64,000 bases of DNA from Verrucomicrobiia bacterium (GCA_036268055.1 DATAUW010000013.1:186001-250000); one strand, 5' to 3'; shown: positions 35,701 through 43,303, counted from the stretch's first letter. Numbers and translations: made by a program. Notes: a model not told the origin generated them from the sequence alone.

Positions 35701-37011
35701 CGGCTGCAATGAAATGACGGGCGGTGATGCGGCGACGAAATTTGCAGTGATCGTTTCGTTCGAATTGACGATGACTGGCAGAGGATTTTGCGATCCGGTC
35801 GCCGCCCCACTCCAATTCAGAAAAACATAACCCGGCGCGGGCAATGCCGTGATAAGCGTCGCTTGTCCGTTCGTATAATACTCCGGCGGCGTGCTGTTGC
35901 TGACGATGCCCGAACCGTTCGCGAGCAAGGTGAGCAGCAAACCATTGGTGGGCGCCGCGCCAAAAACCGCCGTGATCACTTTGCTGGAATTCATCATGAC
36001 CATCAGCGGATTGTCCGTGCCGCTGGCGTCACCACTCCAGCCGATGAAACCATTTCCCGACGACGCCGTGGCCGTGACCGAGACCGCGGTGTTAAGCGGA
36101 AAATAATTCGATGATGGCGTGGCCTGCACCGCGCCGGGTCCGCTGGCGATCAATGCGAGCGAAACATCGGAGTTGGTGAGTGAATTAAAAAATGCGGAAC
36201 AATTAATACCCGAGTTCGTGATGGTGATGTTGATCGGGCTGATAGCGCCAAAGCTGGAATTCACCCAGTGGAAAAAATATTTCCCCGCGCCTGGCACGGC
36301 GGCGACGCTCACGACCGTTCCATAGGCGTACACGCCGCCGGAGGGGATGCCTTGCACCGAGCCGGTGTCGGCGGGTATGGCGGACATGGAGACCGACGTG
36401 ACGAACACGGCTTTGACGGTGGTAGCGTTCGTGATGACGATTTGAAGGTTTGTATCGGTTCCGCTTGCGTCGCCGCTCCAGTTGGAAAATGCCCAACCCG
36501 GCGCGGGATTCGCTTTAAGGGTGACTGCCGTGTTGCTCGCGTAGATGCCGCCGGGCGGAGAGAAGGACACCGTGCCGCCGCCGGGGGTGGCGTCGGACAG
36601 CGAATACGCGGGAACGAATTGAATGGAGCCATCCAAAATCGGCGTAGATTCGTCGAATGAAGCATCGGTAGCGAAAGCCTGGATGTGAATGGAATTCGAC
36701 GTCGTGAACGGACCTGAATAAATCGGCGAATCGATTTCCACGCCGCTGCCGTTCGTCGTGTAATAAATTATCGCGTTGGAAATACTGCTGCTGAGAGATA
36801 CGAATGCATTGGTGCCGAAAGGAAAAAAGAATTGGTTATTTGCGTTGGTTTGGCCGTTGACGGTCAGGGTAATGGAAGGCGTTTGCGCGAACAGATTTTG
36901 CGGAGAACCGATGATTGCCAAGGCGATAAAAAGCAGGATTCCGAGGGCAGCGATAAACCCGCGGGTTCCCGGAATGCTTAAACTATCAGCCGTGCCTTTT
37001 ACCCGCGTCAT
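26743..37011 (-). CDS. Giant secreted multidomain protein with trypsin-like protease domain
   Basis: About 3422 residues from ATG 37011 (MTRVKGTADSLSIPGTRGFI, then a hydrophobic signal). The frame extends to 37350, but that part has no leader features. In order from the N-terminus: chitobiase-like strand domain; InlB-type repeats (APGWAFSNWSGDASGTD) to about 35.7 kb; three modules of Ig-like domain plus NHL propeller (PAGLAVDGQGNIYVTD) down to 32.1 kb; a further Ig-like domain; a right-handed beta-helix (31.8-30.7 kb); more InlB-type repeats; two Calx-beta domains (29.3-28.6 kb); PEGA-like linkers; and a trypsin-like domain (28.0-27.3 kb). Its triad is visible: His in VLTAAHLVF (27883-27885), Asp in QSDAAALYF (27682-27684), Ser in PGNSGGPL (27424-27426). 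Probably a surface adhesin or matrix protein. Confidence 0.85.
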   Translation of the reverse strand: MTRVKGTADSLSIPGTRGFIAALGILLFIALAIIGSPQNLFAQTPSITLTVNGQTNANNQFFFPFGTNAFVSLSSSISNAIIYYTTNGSGVEIDSPIYSGPFTTSNSIHIQAFATDASFDESTPILDGSIQFVPAYSLSDATPGGGTVSFSPPGGIYASNTAVTLKANPAPGWAFSNWSGDASGTDTNLQIVITNATTVKAVFVTSVSMSAIPADTGSVQGIPSGGVYAYGTVVSVAAVPGAGKYFFHWVNSSFGAISPINITITNSGINCSAFFNSLTNSDVSLALIASGPGAVQATPSSNYFPLNTAVSVTATASSGNGFIGWSGDASGTDNPLMVMMNSSKVITAVFGAAPTNGLLLTLLANGSGIVSNSTPPEYYTNGQATLITALPAPGYVFLNWSGAATGSQNPLPVIVNSNETITANFVAASPPVISLQPVNITESAGYPVSFNVNASGQMPLYYQWFYNGAAIPGATSSSYSIAALHTNNTGNYFVRITNATTTVVSSNVSVTVTQPYTFATLAGIPGRVGGLDGYANSALFNFPAGLAVDGQGNIYVTDEINDAIRKITPSGIVTTLAGALGQSSSGDGIGIGAYFDRPTDVVVDRAGNVYVADNGNFTIRKISPDGTTVTLAGKPGTSGREDGTGSDARFGMPTGVGVDTNGNVYVADSGNNIIREVTQSGVVTTVPNAFDVPYSLAFDTNGSLYVADPFDNTILINALGVPTRLAGSVGHAGSADGTGNAAQFNNPMALTVDNAGNVYVADTENSVIRKITPAGIVTTIGGLVGGLGTNDGSGISARFNLPFGIAVDNAGRIYVADSFNNTIRVGVPAQSAPAIIIQPLPFTESATYGANFSVLAASDSAATYQWYQNGNLIPGATNSTYSITNLQMTDAGNYSVLVANATGSILSSNALLTVENPYTFVTYVGSPGQSGTNDGNSLVARFSETTALGLDAASNLYVGDLAVHALRKVAPGGMVSTITAAIPGIPYGLTLDSMTNIYMTAQATISALIKVTPGGTVSTITQFNGGFPQPLALDGQGDFYVGDDALSYIEKVAPDGTKTTFTGEPSSSGNGQEIDGVGTSAEFLGPAGFAEDSSGNLYVADGGCAIRKVTPSGVVTTIAGRSRDSRDVDGPASVARFTQPNGIALDRAGNIYVCETGGNTIRKISTNGLVTTVAGTMNQPGGTNDGTGINARFHFPFSLVVDGSGKIYVADYFNYTVRAGVPANSSPVILTQPQPFTETATYSGSFTVTAIGQAPLFYQWYQNGVAINGATNSSYAINSLQPVNAGTYYVTISNALGAVTSSNVTPTIEIPYYFTTLAGSPGVTGIADGMGSSARFNRPEGVAVDSSGNVYVSDTGNATIRKISSAGVVTTFAGTPGKLGSSDGVGTNATFNTPYNLSMDTAGNIYVAEYGNDLIRKISPSANVTTLAGQAGGAFEMDGAGNQAAFYYPTGIATDTNGTVFVTDSYGETVRQVTSGGIVTTIAGLNSERGSTDGVGAAALFNGPQSVAIDAGGNLYIADVLNANIRKVAPGGVVTTLTGLSRIIDNVDGPLATARFGEPTGLTADKSGNVFVVDENNNNVRKIGADGIVMTIAGKATVAGNSADGIGQAALFASPQAITVDNFGDLYVADYNNSTIRKGVPANPIFQTSPQSQAAVSGTTITLSPGFTGAPPMNFQWRFNGATLPEATNATLQLSNLSSSFTGAYDLIVTNIYGTATSGVANVSVTGTLVTQPSLNSTFSAANSPYVISQNFTANNLVIQPGVSVLFNGPYSLTITGLLTALGTSNAPITFGPIAPNIGWQGVRFVSADTNSAMSWCIVEGSTAGGIRFSNTPFVLDHCTINNNSGVTGGGIYSDSPLLLQNCSILNNAAAFAPRGNAYAVQGGGLFSAGGGVTLLSCLVSNNTAIMPSASVTNETSTGGGIDCESGLLTLSNCTVTANAAVGAGQSATEVGGGIYVDSAAAALAASGCNFQNNQVPGGFGGALAVGKGALNNCVFVQNAATFGGAVWIGGTGQTTATNCIFSANAATIGGAVYSSAGVAAGDFENCTLTQNSPDAFNGFTGVIHDSIVYSNGNEIVPGMILPVVSYNDIRGGYGPGTNNLDVDPQFADTNYDLVESSAVIDAGDPAPQFNDAAFPPSQGSDRNDLGAYGGPGAAFWPAILAAAPIVLVNGQPVAPESELNFPDSAPPTISFTNGYNGGTFEYTLDGSNPLDFSTFTSAPFVLTNSARVRVIAFSPDIVPYAIAAPVTINVLPSYNLSAGSAGGGVVTPSSGIFLSNTVVTLTATSAPGWTFLNWAGDASGNQNPLTLVVNGSKNVQAVFGTSLTVTVAGNGIVQTNPVLPLYPYGSTNQLMAIPNTASSYFRQWSGAASNNNFSPLNFVVTNANPIIAALFGGLPATATNYTLNLLVNGPGTITRNPQASYYSPGSAVIVTAAPSAGSQFTGWSGDVASTSNPLNVTLNNNLTITANFASTNPTPSQPPTIIITSPANNSAFGYQSSIEILVHAGDANIGGVVTQVVFYSGSAMIGAISNSQPATFNSQFTWTNAAIGTNVVTAIAYANTGLSTLSLPVNLIVNPPPPGAPVFTVSSPSYSVFENGGFATVTVQKNLNSLGGTVNFSTVNGSAFAVSNYQAVAGPLTFASNDTSRNITIPIFYSSVYQGNKTFNLALSPSGDGSTIGTPAAAAVTIVDVNPPSTNPPVFAFSTNNYSVNENSGSVVLTVLNTGGSGGLVNYTTADGTAFGGSGFSGSYTIASGPLAFNNGQSSATITVGIRDNFLTGSDLQFQVQLFSPSQGTLGQPATATVTIHQADVGGASNSLLTVAAPTAQPAANAQLTVFLTPPQANGQWRFPWDLAWRNSGDTAANLIAGNYPIEFRSVPGYLVIPPAAPIAVSSGASVSTTNQYLPGLSGTATNGTGSITVNISPNSPAGDGWRFIGETAWRAPGSTVSGLVPDTYDIEFAPVAGYARPGSEGVEVASGQGETITVSYSLPSSPPSGAVLPAPVISSSINDIRDFPFGFNGQLQTDAGFGSGVAARETVVLTAAHLVFNDATLSYTEQAYWSFQEEVGIFEPEPIPARGWYVLGGYATQRTNDLETGGFAVDQSSPQSRQSDAAALYFLTPVARGGFGGYLASDASPNPYLTGSNLKMLVGYPVDGSTFGATVQPGTMYSTQPLASVLTQASNNVYTASWLLSYPGNSGGPLYVQFNNYYYPAGIYLGTLGSGVNSVSLVRAINSDVVNLINLAASEGDSTNNAGGGVLGGPSTLILGEGLSVTHPAYLQLLLGPPSAVQAGAGWRLQGDSTYGSATNYTRLVVTTNAAVEFKSIPGWNLPLGQTIKVIPGSLTVLSNQFYTVLPPKLSLDAVNGLRLAGTANTSYRIEYRTNLTTGQWLPLRTNTLGAGLTQIAPWPPSNISGAYYRAVWLMQ

Positions 37012-37297
37012 GATGAGAAAATTAAACTGCCATTCGGTTATCAGCCGCACCCTGTAAAAGCAAGGAAATAATGCCCCGCAAAGGCGTGTTCGGAAGCGGC
37101 GATCGCTGGTTTCTCCGATTATAATGTTAGGATGAACGGTCATGCTGAATTTTGGATCGGCTGCTAAGAAGCGGTACGCGAGCACCGGACGACTTCTGAC
37201 AAAATTCAAGAAAATAAATGCCTCCGAGTCGCTCGTGTAAAAAAGGACAGCGCGAACTGCTCCAAAATGGCAGTGCTGAAGTACCGTTCTGCTGAGC

Positions 37298-37624
37298 GTG
37301 GTGTCACAAGATGCGCCTGATAAAAACATATCTGCGCAAGTGACTTGCACCCAAAAGAATTTACGTCAATCTAGCCGGGTGAAAAGCGTTGCTAAAAAAG
37401 TCTTTCGGTCATTCACCCTTGAGTTGCCGATTTATGCCGCGCTGGCCATCGCCTATGTGGTGTTGGTTCTGCATTATCTTGGACACTGGCTCTTCCAACT
37501 GTTCAAGGACGAGCGGGACTTATATGCCATCGTCGCGCTGACTTTGATCGTCGGGCAGGGATATGTTCTCGAATTGGTTACGCGCGGGCTCTTCGGGATC
37601 ATCCGGGGGAAGAAGGAGAAGTAA
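37298..37624 (+). CDS. Small membrane protein coupled to a TauE/SafE permease
   Basis: Up to 108 residues with a GTG start at 37298; a GTG at 37379 would give 81 residues and fits the hydrophobic part better. Two transmembrane helices are visible (YAALAIAYVVLVLHYLGHWL and LYAIVALTLIVGQGYVLELV), with a basic C-terminal tail. The stop codon overlaps the ATG of the next gene (TAATG), so the two are probably translationally coupled. Similar short membrane proteins precede TauE/SafE permeases in other bacteria. A partner role is inferred from this arrangement only. Confidence 0.7.
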   Translation: MVSQDAPDKNISAQVTCTQKNLRQSSRVKSVAKKVFRSFTLELPIYAALAIAYVVLVLHYLGHWLFQLFKDERDLYAIVALTLIVGQGYVLELVTRGLFGIIRGKKEK

Positions 37625-38538
37625 TGGAATTTCAGATCTCAGGAACCCACATCAATCCAGCGTGGCTCATCATGGTGGGTTTTGTGGTGGGAGTTTTCGG
37701 CGGGTTCTTCGGCGTTGGCGGAAGCTTTTTAGCCGGCCCGGCGTTGTTTGGTTTTGGCGTGCCGATGAATTTTGTGGTTGGGACGGACCTCGCGCATATC
37801 GTGGGAAAATCCATCGTCGCCGCGCGGCGCCACAATACCCTCGGCAATATTGATTTCAAACTCGGCGGCTTCATGATCATTGGAACCATTGTCGGCGTGG
37901 AAGGCGGCGCACAGTTGATTCAATACCTCAAGAAGACCGCGCATATTGACCTGGTCGTGGGCGTCAGTTTTATCTGCATCCTCGTCGGCATTTCCAGTTT
38001 CATGGCGTGGGAAAGCTGGAAGACGGTGAAGATGCGCGCGGGACAAAAAATCAGTTCACATAGCAAACACGACAAATCCGCATTTCATCACGTCGCAAAA
38101 TGGGTGCAACGCTTCGGACCGCCTCCCTATATCAATTTGCCGGTGTCCGGCATCCAGCGCATTTCGATCTGGTCCATCATTATTATTTCGCTGATCGGCG
38201 GATTCTTCAGCGGATTTCTCGGCGGCGGCGCGGGCTATATCCGCATGCCTTCAATGATTTATTTGCTGGGAATTCCAACGCATGTGGCCGTCGGCACGGA
38301 CTTATTTGAAATTATTATTTCGGCAAGCTACGGCACTTTCACGCATGCGCTGAAAGGCAACGTGGACATTCTCATCGCCCTGGTGATGCACACGGGTGCG
38401 GCGATTGGCGCGCAAATCGGCGCGACGTTGACGCAATATTTTAACGGTGTGCGCATCCGCATCGCGTTCATTCCGCTGCCGTTGATCGGCGCGGTGATCA
38501 TTCTCCACGGCCTGCTGACCGGGCATCCGGCGAAATAA
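37624..38538 (+). CDS. TauE/SafE family sulfite/anion permease
   Basis: 304 residues with about eight transmembrane helices. The two family repeats are visible: GFFGVGGSFLAGPALFGFGV in the first half and GGFFSGFLGGGAGYIRMPSM in the second, each with the glycine-rich motif typical of the TauE/SafE (DUF81) family. Members export sulfite, sulfoacetate or related organic anions across the inner membrane. The substrate cannot be told from sequence. It forms an overlapping pair with the small membrane protein at 37298 and converges with the zinc-ribbon coiled-coil gene with no gap. Confidence 0.88.
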   Translation: MEFQISGTHINPAWLIMVGFVVGVFGGFFGVGGSFLAGPALFGFGVPMNFVVGTDLAHIVGKSIVAARRHNTLGNIDFKLGGFMIIGTIVGVEGGAQLIQYLKKTAHIDLVVGVSFICILVGISSFMAWESWKTVKMRAGQKISSHSKHDKSAFHHVAKWVQRFGPPPYINLPVSGIQRISIWSIIIISLIGGFFSGFLGGGAGYIRMPSMIYLLGIPTHVAVGTDLFEIIISASYGTFTHALKGNVDILIALVMHTGAAIGAQIGATLTQYFNGVRIRIAFIPLPLIGAVIILHGLLTGHPAK

Positions 38539-39267
38539 TCAATCCGCAATCGCGAGATCCATGTCGCGTGTGTAGTAAAGAATACGCCCGCAATTAATAC
38601 ACGTCACGATGTCTTCTTCCGCCCGGCACGAAACAATGACCTGCGTGGGCAACTTCATGTGACAACCACCGCATACGCCATGTTGCACGCCAACGACCAC
38701 ATTCGAGCCTTTGTTCTTAAGCAACCGCTCGTAACGCGAACGCGCGGATTCATCCACGGCACTGGCTAATTGCTCGCGGTTCTTTTCCAGTTCCGCCAAT
38801 TCCTTTTTTAAATTTTCCTCGCGCGCCAGCAGGTTCGCCACCTGGCCATCCATCAATTTCTTCGCTTCGTTCGCGCCCTGAGTGGCAGCGATGACATCCT
38901 TCTGGGCAAGCTCGGCTTTTTCCATCAACTCAATCTGTTGATCATCCAGCTTTACAATGACCTGTTTGCACAGTTCGATTTCGTGCGCGAGCGCGCGGTA
39001 TTCTTCGTTTTTCTTCGTCTGAAATTGTTGCAGGCCGTATTTTTCGATCTGGGTTTTCTTGGCATCCACGTCGAGTTCCAGTTTCTTGCGGTCAGACTCG
39101 ATTTGTTTGACGCGCAGTTTGGCGGCGTCCAGAGCCGACTGGGCGCCGGACGATTTGGACACGAGCATTTCGCGTTCGGGAGCAACGCGGGCCAGTTCGT
39201 CGCGCATGCGCAGGATTTGACGGTCGCGGTCCTGAAGGATCAGCAGCTTTTCGATGGTTTCAAGCAT
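38539..39267 (-). CDS. Coiled-coil protein with C4 zinc ribbon (CT398/HP0958-like)
   Basis: 242 residues. Residues about 5-190 form one long antiparallel coiled coil rich in E, K, Q and L. The C-terminus carries a four-cysteine zinc ribbon: CGGCHMKLP and then CINCGRILYY. This is the zf-RING_7 family, whose Chlamydia and Helicobacter members (CT398, HP0958/FlgZ) act as chaperones or adaptors for the sigma-54 RNA polymerase or flagellar components; in other bacteria the function is unknown. It converges on the permease gene with the stop codons touching. The start ATG at 39267 gives the usual family N-terminus. Confidence 0.88.
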   Translation of the reverse strand: MLETIEKLLILQDRDRQILRMRDELARVAPEREMLVSKSSGAQSALDAAKLRVKQIESDRKKLELDVDAKKTQIEKYGLQQFQTKKNEEYRALAHEIELCKQVIVKLDDQQIELMEKAELAQKDVIAATQGANEAKKLMDGQVANLLAREENLKKELAELEKNREQLASAVDESARSRYERLLKNKGSNVVVGVQHGVCGGCHMKLPTQVIVSCRAEEDIVTCINCGRILYYTRDMDLAIAD

Positions 39268-39544
39268 GTCAGTATGTTCGATTTACCTGATGTTAATGGT
39301 CACACGCCCTCGCGTCAATCCGCGTATCCATTTCCAGCATGACTTCCGCCGCCACAGCGCGCAAGCGTTATACTTACGGCGGCAGGTGTGCTATATAATA
39401 GGAAATGTCCGTCCGATCGCCAACCCGGTTCGCTAAAAAATCGCTTGTCACGCGAGACTTAACCACCACAATAAATTTCGCCGATGGCAAAGCGAATCGT
39501 TCAGATCGTCTTTTCAATCGGGACTCACAATCCATTTGCCAATT

Positions 39545-41056
39545 ATGAATATCTCCAAGTTTTGCCTGATTTCCCTGGCCGCAGCCATGACCATCGCGCC
39601 GCCTCGCGTGCATGCGCGCGCGGAAGTTGCGGCCGCCCGGCCTACTGCCGCGCTCGACCTGGCGCGTCAGCTTAACCAGGCTTTCGTGCAAGTGGCCGAG
39701 GACGTTTCTCCAGCGGTCGTGGTCATCACCGTCACGCAAAAACCTTCCGCCAATCCGCACGCGGACGACGGCAGCGATGACAGTGACGATCCCTTTGAAC
39801 AATTTCGCCGTTACTTTCAGCGCCAGCGCCAGCCGCAATCGCAGGAACGCAGCGTCGGCCAGGGCTCCGGCATCATCATCAGCGCGGATGGCTATATCCT
39901 GACCAACCGCCACGTCGTGGAGGATGCAGAAAAAATCGAAGTGCGCTTGAAAGATGGTCGCACTTACTCTGCCAAGGTGCGCGGCGTGGATGCGCCGGCG
40001 GACGTGGCCGTCATCAAGATTGACGCCAAGGGCTTGACCGTGGCGAAGCTAGCGGATTCCGACAAGACGCGCGTGGGGGAATTTGCCATCGCCATCGGCG
40101 CGCCGTTCGCGCTGGATTATAGCGTGACGTTTGGCCATGTGAGCGCGAAGGATCGCTCGAATATTTTCAGTGACGAAAGTGGTTCGGGCATGCAGGACCA
40201 GAATTTCATCCAGACGGATGCCAACATCAATCCCGGCAATAGCGGTGGCCCGTTGGTGAATATTGACGGCGAAGTCATCGGCATCAATACTTTGATTCGC
40301 GGTTTGCATACCGGCATCGGTTTTGCGATTCCCATCAATCTTGCCAAACAAGTGGCGGACCAGCTTATTTCGGACGGAAAATATCATCGCTCATGGCTGG
40401 GAATTAGCATCCGCTCGCTCAAGGAAGATGATAAATTTCGCGAATGGATGGATGGCTTGCAGGACGGTGTGATCGTCGAGGAAATCATTCCTGACGGGCC
40501 GGCGGCGAAATCCAGGTTGCGCGCGGCGGATGTCATCACGGCGGTGGATGGAAAAAAGGTCACGACCTCGCAGCAGTTGAAAGATGAGATTCGCGTGAAG
40601 AAAATCGGGCAGGACGTAACCCTGGATGTTTATCGCAAACCGTACGAAGGCGGCAAGCCCGTTAAGATCATCGTCAAGCCCGGTGAATTTGTCGAACCCA
40701 CCGACATCGCGGCAGAGGAGCCGCAAGCGCCCGACAGCAGCGGCAGTCATAATGCCTTGGGCGTAGCCGTCCGCGCGCTGACGCCGGAATTGGCCAAGCG
40801 CTTCAATCTCGACCTATCGCACCTCACGGAATTGAAGGTCGGCGTGGTCGTCACTTTTGTGGATCAATCCGGTCTTGCGGCCCAAAGCGGCATCGAACAG
40901 GGTGACATCATCACTTCGATTGACGATCATCCGACGACGACAGTGCGCCAGTTCCGCGAAGCGGTGCGAAATGTGAACACACAGAAGGGCGCGATGGTGC
41001 ATCTCATCATTGACGGTTCGGAAAAGTTTGAGATTTTGAAAGAAGGCGCCGAGTAA
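39545..41056 (+). CDS. degP: HtrA/DegP-type periplasmic serine protease
   Basis: 503 residues from ATG 39545; the frame opens at a TTG three codons earlier. A signal peptide (MNISKFCLISLAAAMTIAPP, ending HARA) is followed by a trypsin-like domain with triad His123 (LTNRHVVEDA), Asp153 (ADVAVIKID) and Ser233 (NPGNSGGPL). Two PDZ domains follow (about 285-370 and 405-495; DVITAVDGKKVTTSQQLKDE and DIITSIDDHPTTTVRQFREA). It should degrade or refold damaged envelope proteins. A low-complexity acidic segment (DDGSDDSDD) precedes the protease domain. The symbol reflects the family, since DegP and DegQ cannot be told apart here. Confidence 0.92.
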   Translation: MNISKFCLISLAAAMTIAPPRVHARAEVAAARPTAALDLARQLNQAFVQVAEDVSPAVVVITVTQKPSANPHADDGSDDSDDPFEQFRRYFQRQRQPQSQERSVGQGSGIIISADGYILTNRHVVEDAEKIEVRLKDGRTYSAKVRGVDAPADVAVIKIDAKGLTVAKLADSDKTRVGEFAIAIGAPFALDYSVTFGHVSAKDRSNIFSDESGSGMQDQNFIQTDANINPGNSGGPLVNIDGEVIGINTLIRGLHTGIGFAIPINLAKQVADQLISDGKYHRSWLGISIRSLKEDDKFREWMDGLQDGVIVEEIIPDGPAAKSRLRAADVITAVDGKKVTTSQQLKDEIRVKKIGQDVTLDVYRKPYEGGKPVKIIVKPGEFVEPTDIAAEEPQAPDSSGSHNALGVAVRALTPELAKRFNLDLSHLTELKVGVVVTFVDQSGLAAQSGIEQGDIITSIDDHPTTTVRQFREAVRNVNTQKGAMVHLIIDGSEKFEILKEGAE

Positions 41057-41145
41057 TGCTTTGATAAATTTGGGCAACAGTTAAGCCGCACTTTTCTTTC
41101 GAGGTTTGATTTGCAGTTTGCGCGATGGTCGGTTACTTAACTGCC

Positions 41146-42198
41146 ATGCGTTTCATCGGCAGTGTGATCGAGAAGTTGCAGCGGCATCCGAAGCGGATTG
41201 TCTTTCCCGAAGGCACGGAACCGCGCGTGTTGCAGGCGGCGCGGCAATTCCATTCGTTGCGGCTTGGTGTACCCATTCTTTTGGGCAACCGCACCAAAAT
41301 CAAAGAGGCGGCGCAGAGCCTTAATGTGTCGCTCGAAGGCGTGCGCATCATCAATCCCGCCGAGAGTGAAGACCTGGATGCTTTTTCCCGGCGCTTTGAA
41401 TCGTTGCGCCGCTTCAAAGGGCTCAAATCTCAAGAAGCGCGCGAAGCGATGCTGCTGCCGAATTATTACGGCGCCATGATGGTGGCGATGCATCAGGCGG
41501 ACGGCCTCGTGTCCGGCACGAACCAAATCACCGGCAGCGTCCTGCGGCCATTGTTCCAGATCATCAAGGTCGCGCCGACGATTGCCACCGCTTCCAGTTG
41601 CATGGTGATGGAAGTCGAGGACACCCGCTTCGGCGAAAACGGTTGTTTGTTCATGGCGGATTGCGGCGTCATTCCTGAACCCACGGTGGACCAACTGGCT
41701 GACATCGCCGTTTCCACGGCGCAGTTGGCGCGGCAAATTTTGGGCACTCGTCCGCGCGTGGCGTTGCTTTCGTTTTCAACCAAAGGCAGCGCAACGCATC
41801 CGTCCATCGGGCGCGTGCAGGCAGCGACGGCGCTGGCGGTGCAAAAAGCCGCGACGCATAAAGTCGAAGCGGATTTCGACGGCGAACTTCAGGTGGACGC
41901 CGCTTTGGTGCCGGAAATCGCGTGCCGGAAATTGCCGGACAGCAAAGTCGCAGGCCAGGCCACGGTGTTGATTTTTCCCGATCTCAACTCGGGAAATATC
42001 GCGAGTAAATTAATCCAACATGTCGCGCGGGCGAATGCTTACGGGCAGATTTTGCTGGGATTGGACCGCCCGGCAGCGGACGTTTCGCGCGGCTCGAATG
42101 CCCATGATATTTTGGGTGTTTCCGCAATCGTGGGACTCCAGGCGATTGAATACGCCAAGCTCTATCCGGGCGCGGGCTCGAATCTTCCGGGCGAATAA
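41146..42198 (+). CDS. pta: Phosphate acetyltransferase, catalytic domain (PTA_PTB)
   Basis: About 350 residues from ATG 41146 (MRFIGSVIEKLQRHPKRIVF), which matches the normal family start; ATG 41125 is also in frame. The whole protein is the phosphate acetyl/butyryltransferase domain: FPEGTEPRVLQAA near the start, SGTNQITGSVLRPLFQI, CGVIPEPTVDQLADIA, and VALLSFSTKGSATHP. It interconverts acetyl-CoA and acetyl phosphate. The N-terminal P-loop/DRTGG part found in long Pta enzymes is missing and is encoded by the next gene, 9 bp downstream. A specialised role (for example propionyl- or butyryl-CoA) cannot be excluded. Confidence 0.88.
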   Translation: MRFIGSVIEKLQRHPKRIVFPEGTEPRVLQAARQFHSLRLGVPILLGNRTKIKEAAQSLNVSLEGVRIINPAESEDLDAFSRRFESLRRFKGLKSQEAREAMLLPNYYGAMMVAMHQADGLVSGTNQITGSVLRPLFQIIKVAPTIATASSCMVMEVEDTRFGENGCLFMADCGVIPEPTVDQLADIAVSTAQLARQILGTRPRVALLSFSTKGSATHPSIGRVQAATALAVQKAATHKVEADFDGELQVDAALVPEIACRKLPDSKVAGQATVLIFPDLNSGNIASKLIQHVARANAYGQILLGLDRPAADVSRGSNAHDILGVSAIVGLQAIEYAKLYPGAGSNLPGE

Positions 42199-42207
42199 TC
42201 CCAGCAC

Positions 42208-43302
42208 ATGAACGCCACCACGCCACGGGTTTTCATCGCCGCCACGCGGCAGAATGACGGCAAGACAACGACGTCGCTGGGGATGATCGCGGCGTTGCAA
42301 AAATTTTATCCGCGCATCGGCTACATCAAACCGGTCGGCCAGCGCTTCGTGGAGATCGAGGAGCAAAAAATTGATGAAGACACGGTGCTCATGGACAGCG
42401 TGTTTCGGCTGAATTGCCCGCTCGTGGACATGAGCCCCATCGCGGTCGAGCCGGATTTCACGAAAAAATATTTGCAGTCGGCCAACAACGAAGCGTTGGT
42501 AAAAAAAATTCAAAAGGCCTTCGACCGCGTCGCATGGGAAAAGGATTTTGTCTTGTGCGAAGGCTCGGGGCACGCCGGCGTGGGCTCCGTCTTTGATTTG
42601 TCGAACGCGCAGGTGGCAAAAACCCTGGGCGCAAAAGTGATCATCGTGACGCAGGGAGGAATTGGCCGGCCGATTGATGAAGTTTGCCTGAACCAGGCGT
42701 TGTTTGAAAAGGAAGGCATCGAAATCATCGGTGTGATCATCAATAAAGTGCTCAATGACAAATTGGATTTTATTGCCGATTTCGCGCGGCGCGGCCTCAA
42801 GCGAAAAGGCTTGGACCTGCTGGGCGTATTGCCGCATGAGGAAGTACTTTCGAGCCCGACGGTGGATTTGATTCGCGAAGAACTGAATGCCACGATGCTC
42901 AATGTCAGCGGCGATTTGCAAAATCTTGTCGAAGACGTGGCGGTGGGCGCGATGGGCGCGCACAATGCGCTACATCTCTTCAAGCCAGGTGTGTTGCTGA
43001 TCACACCGGGCGACCGCGAAGATATTATTCTCGCCGCGCGCGCGAGTTTGGAAGGTCAGAAAGGCCCGATGATGGCGGGAATCGTTCTGACTGGAAATCT
43101 GAAACCCAGCGCGAGTGTGTTGAAACAAATTCGCGCGATGCCGATTCCCGTTTTGCTCGCGGAGAAGGACAGTTATCACGTGGCTTCGCGGGTGCATGAC
43201 TTGACCGTCAAAACGCGGCCCGGTGACGCGCAAAAAATCACGCTCATCCGCGACCTCATCGCGAAACACGTGGACGTGCAACGCATCTTGACCAAACTTT
43301 AA
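42208..43302 (+). CDS. P-loop/DRTGG domain protein (N-terminal region of long Pta)
   Basis: 364 residues. The N-terminal half is a BioD-like P-loop NTPase (AAA_26; VFIAATRQNDGKTTTSLGMI carries the Walker A-like GKTTT), and the C-terminal half is a DRTGG domain (about 220-330; LITPGDREDIILAAR). This is the regulatory part that precedes the catalytic domain in long Pta enzymes such as that of E. coli. Here it is a separate gene 9 bp after the catalytic one, so it probably acts in complex with it. The order is inverted relative to the fused form. The hisC gene begins 1 bp after its stop. Confidence 0.85.
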   Translation: MNATTPRVFIAATRQNDGKTTTSLGMIAALQKFYPRIGYIKPVGQRFVEIEEQKIDEDTVLMDSVFRLNCPLVDMSPIAVEPDFTKKYLQSANNEALVKKIQKAFDRVAWEKDFVLCEGSGHAGVGSVFDLSNAQVAKTLGAKVIIVTQGGIGRPIDEVCLNQALFEKEGIEIIGVIINKVLNDKLDFIADFARRGLKRKGLDLLGVLPHEEVLSSPTVDLIREELNATMLNVSGDLQNLVEDVAVGAMGAHNALHLFKPGVLLITPGDREDIILAARASLEGQKGPMMAGIVLTGNLKPSASVLKQIRAMPIPVLLAEKDSYHVASRVHDLTVKTRPGDAQKITLIRDLIAKHVDVQRILTKL

Positions 43303-43303
43303 A

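Noticed and set aside
39394-39399. TATAAT box upstream of the HtrA gene
   Set aside because: No convincing -35 box at 16-18 bp; too weak to call a promoter.
42010-42963. Minus-strand frame of 317 codons
   Set aside because: Antisense to the P-loop/DRTGG gene and rich in His and Arg from GC bias; no recognisable domain.
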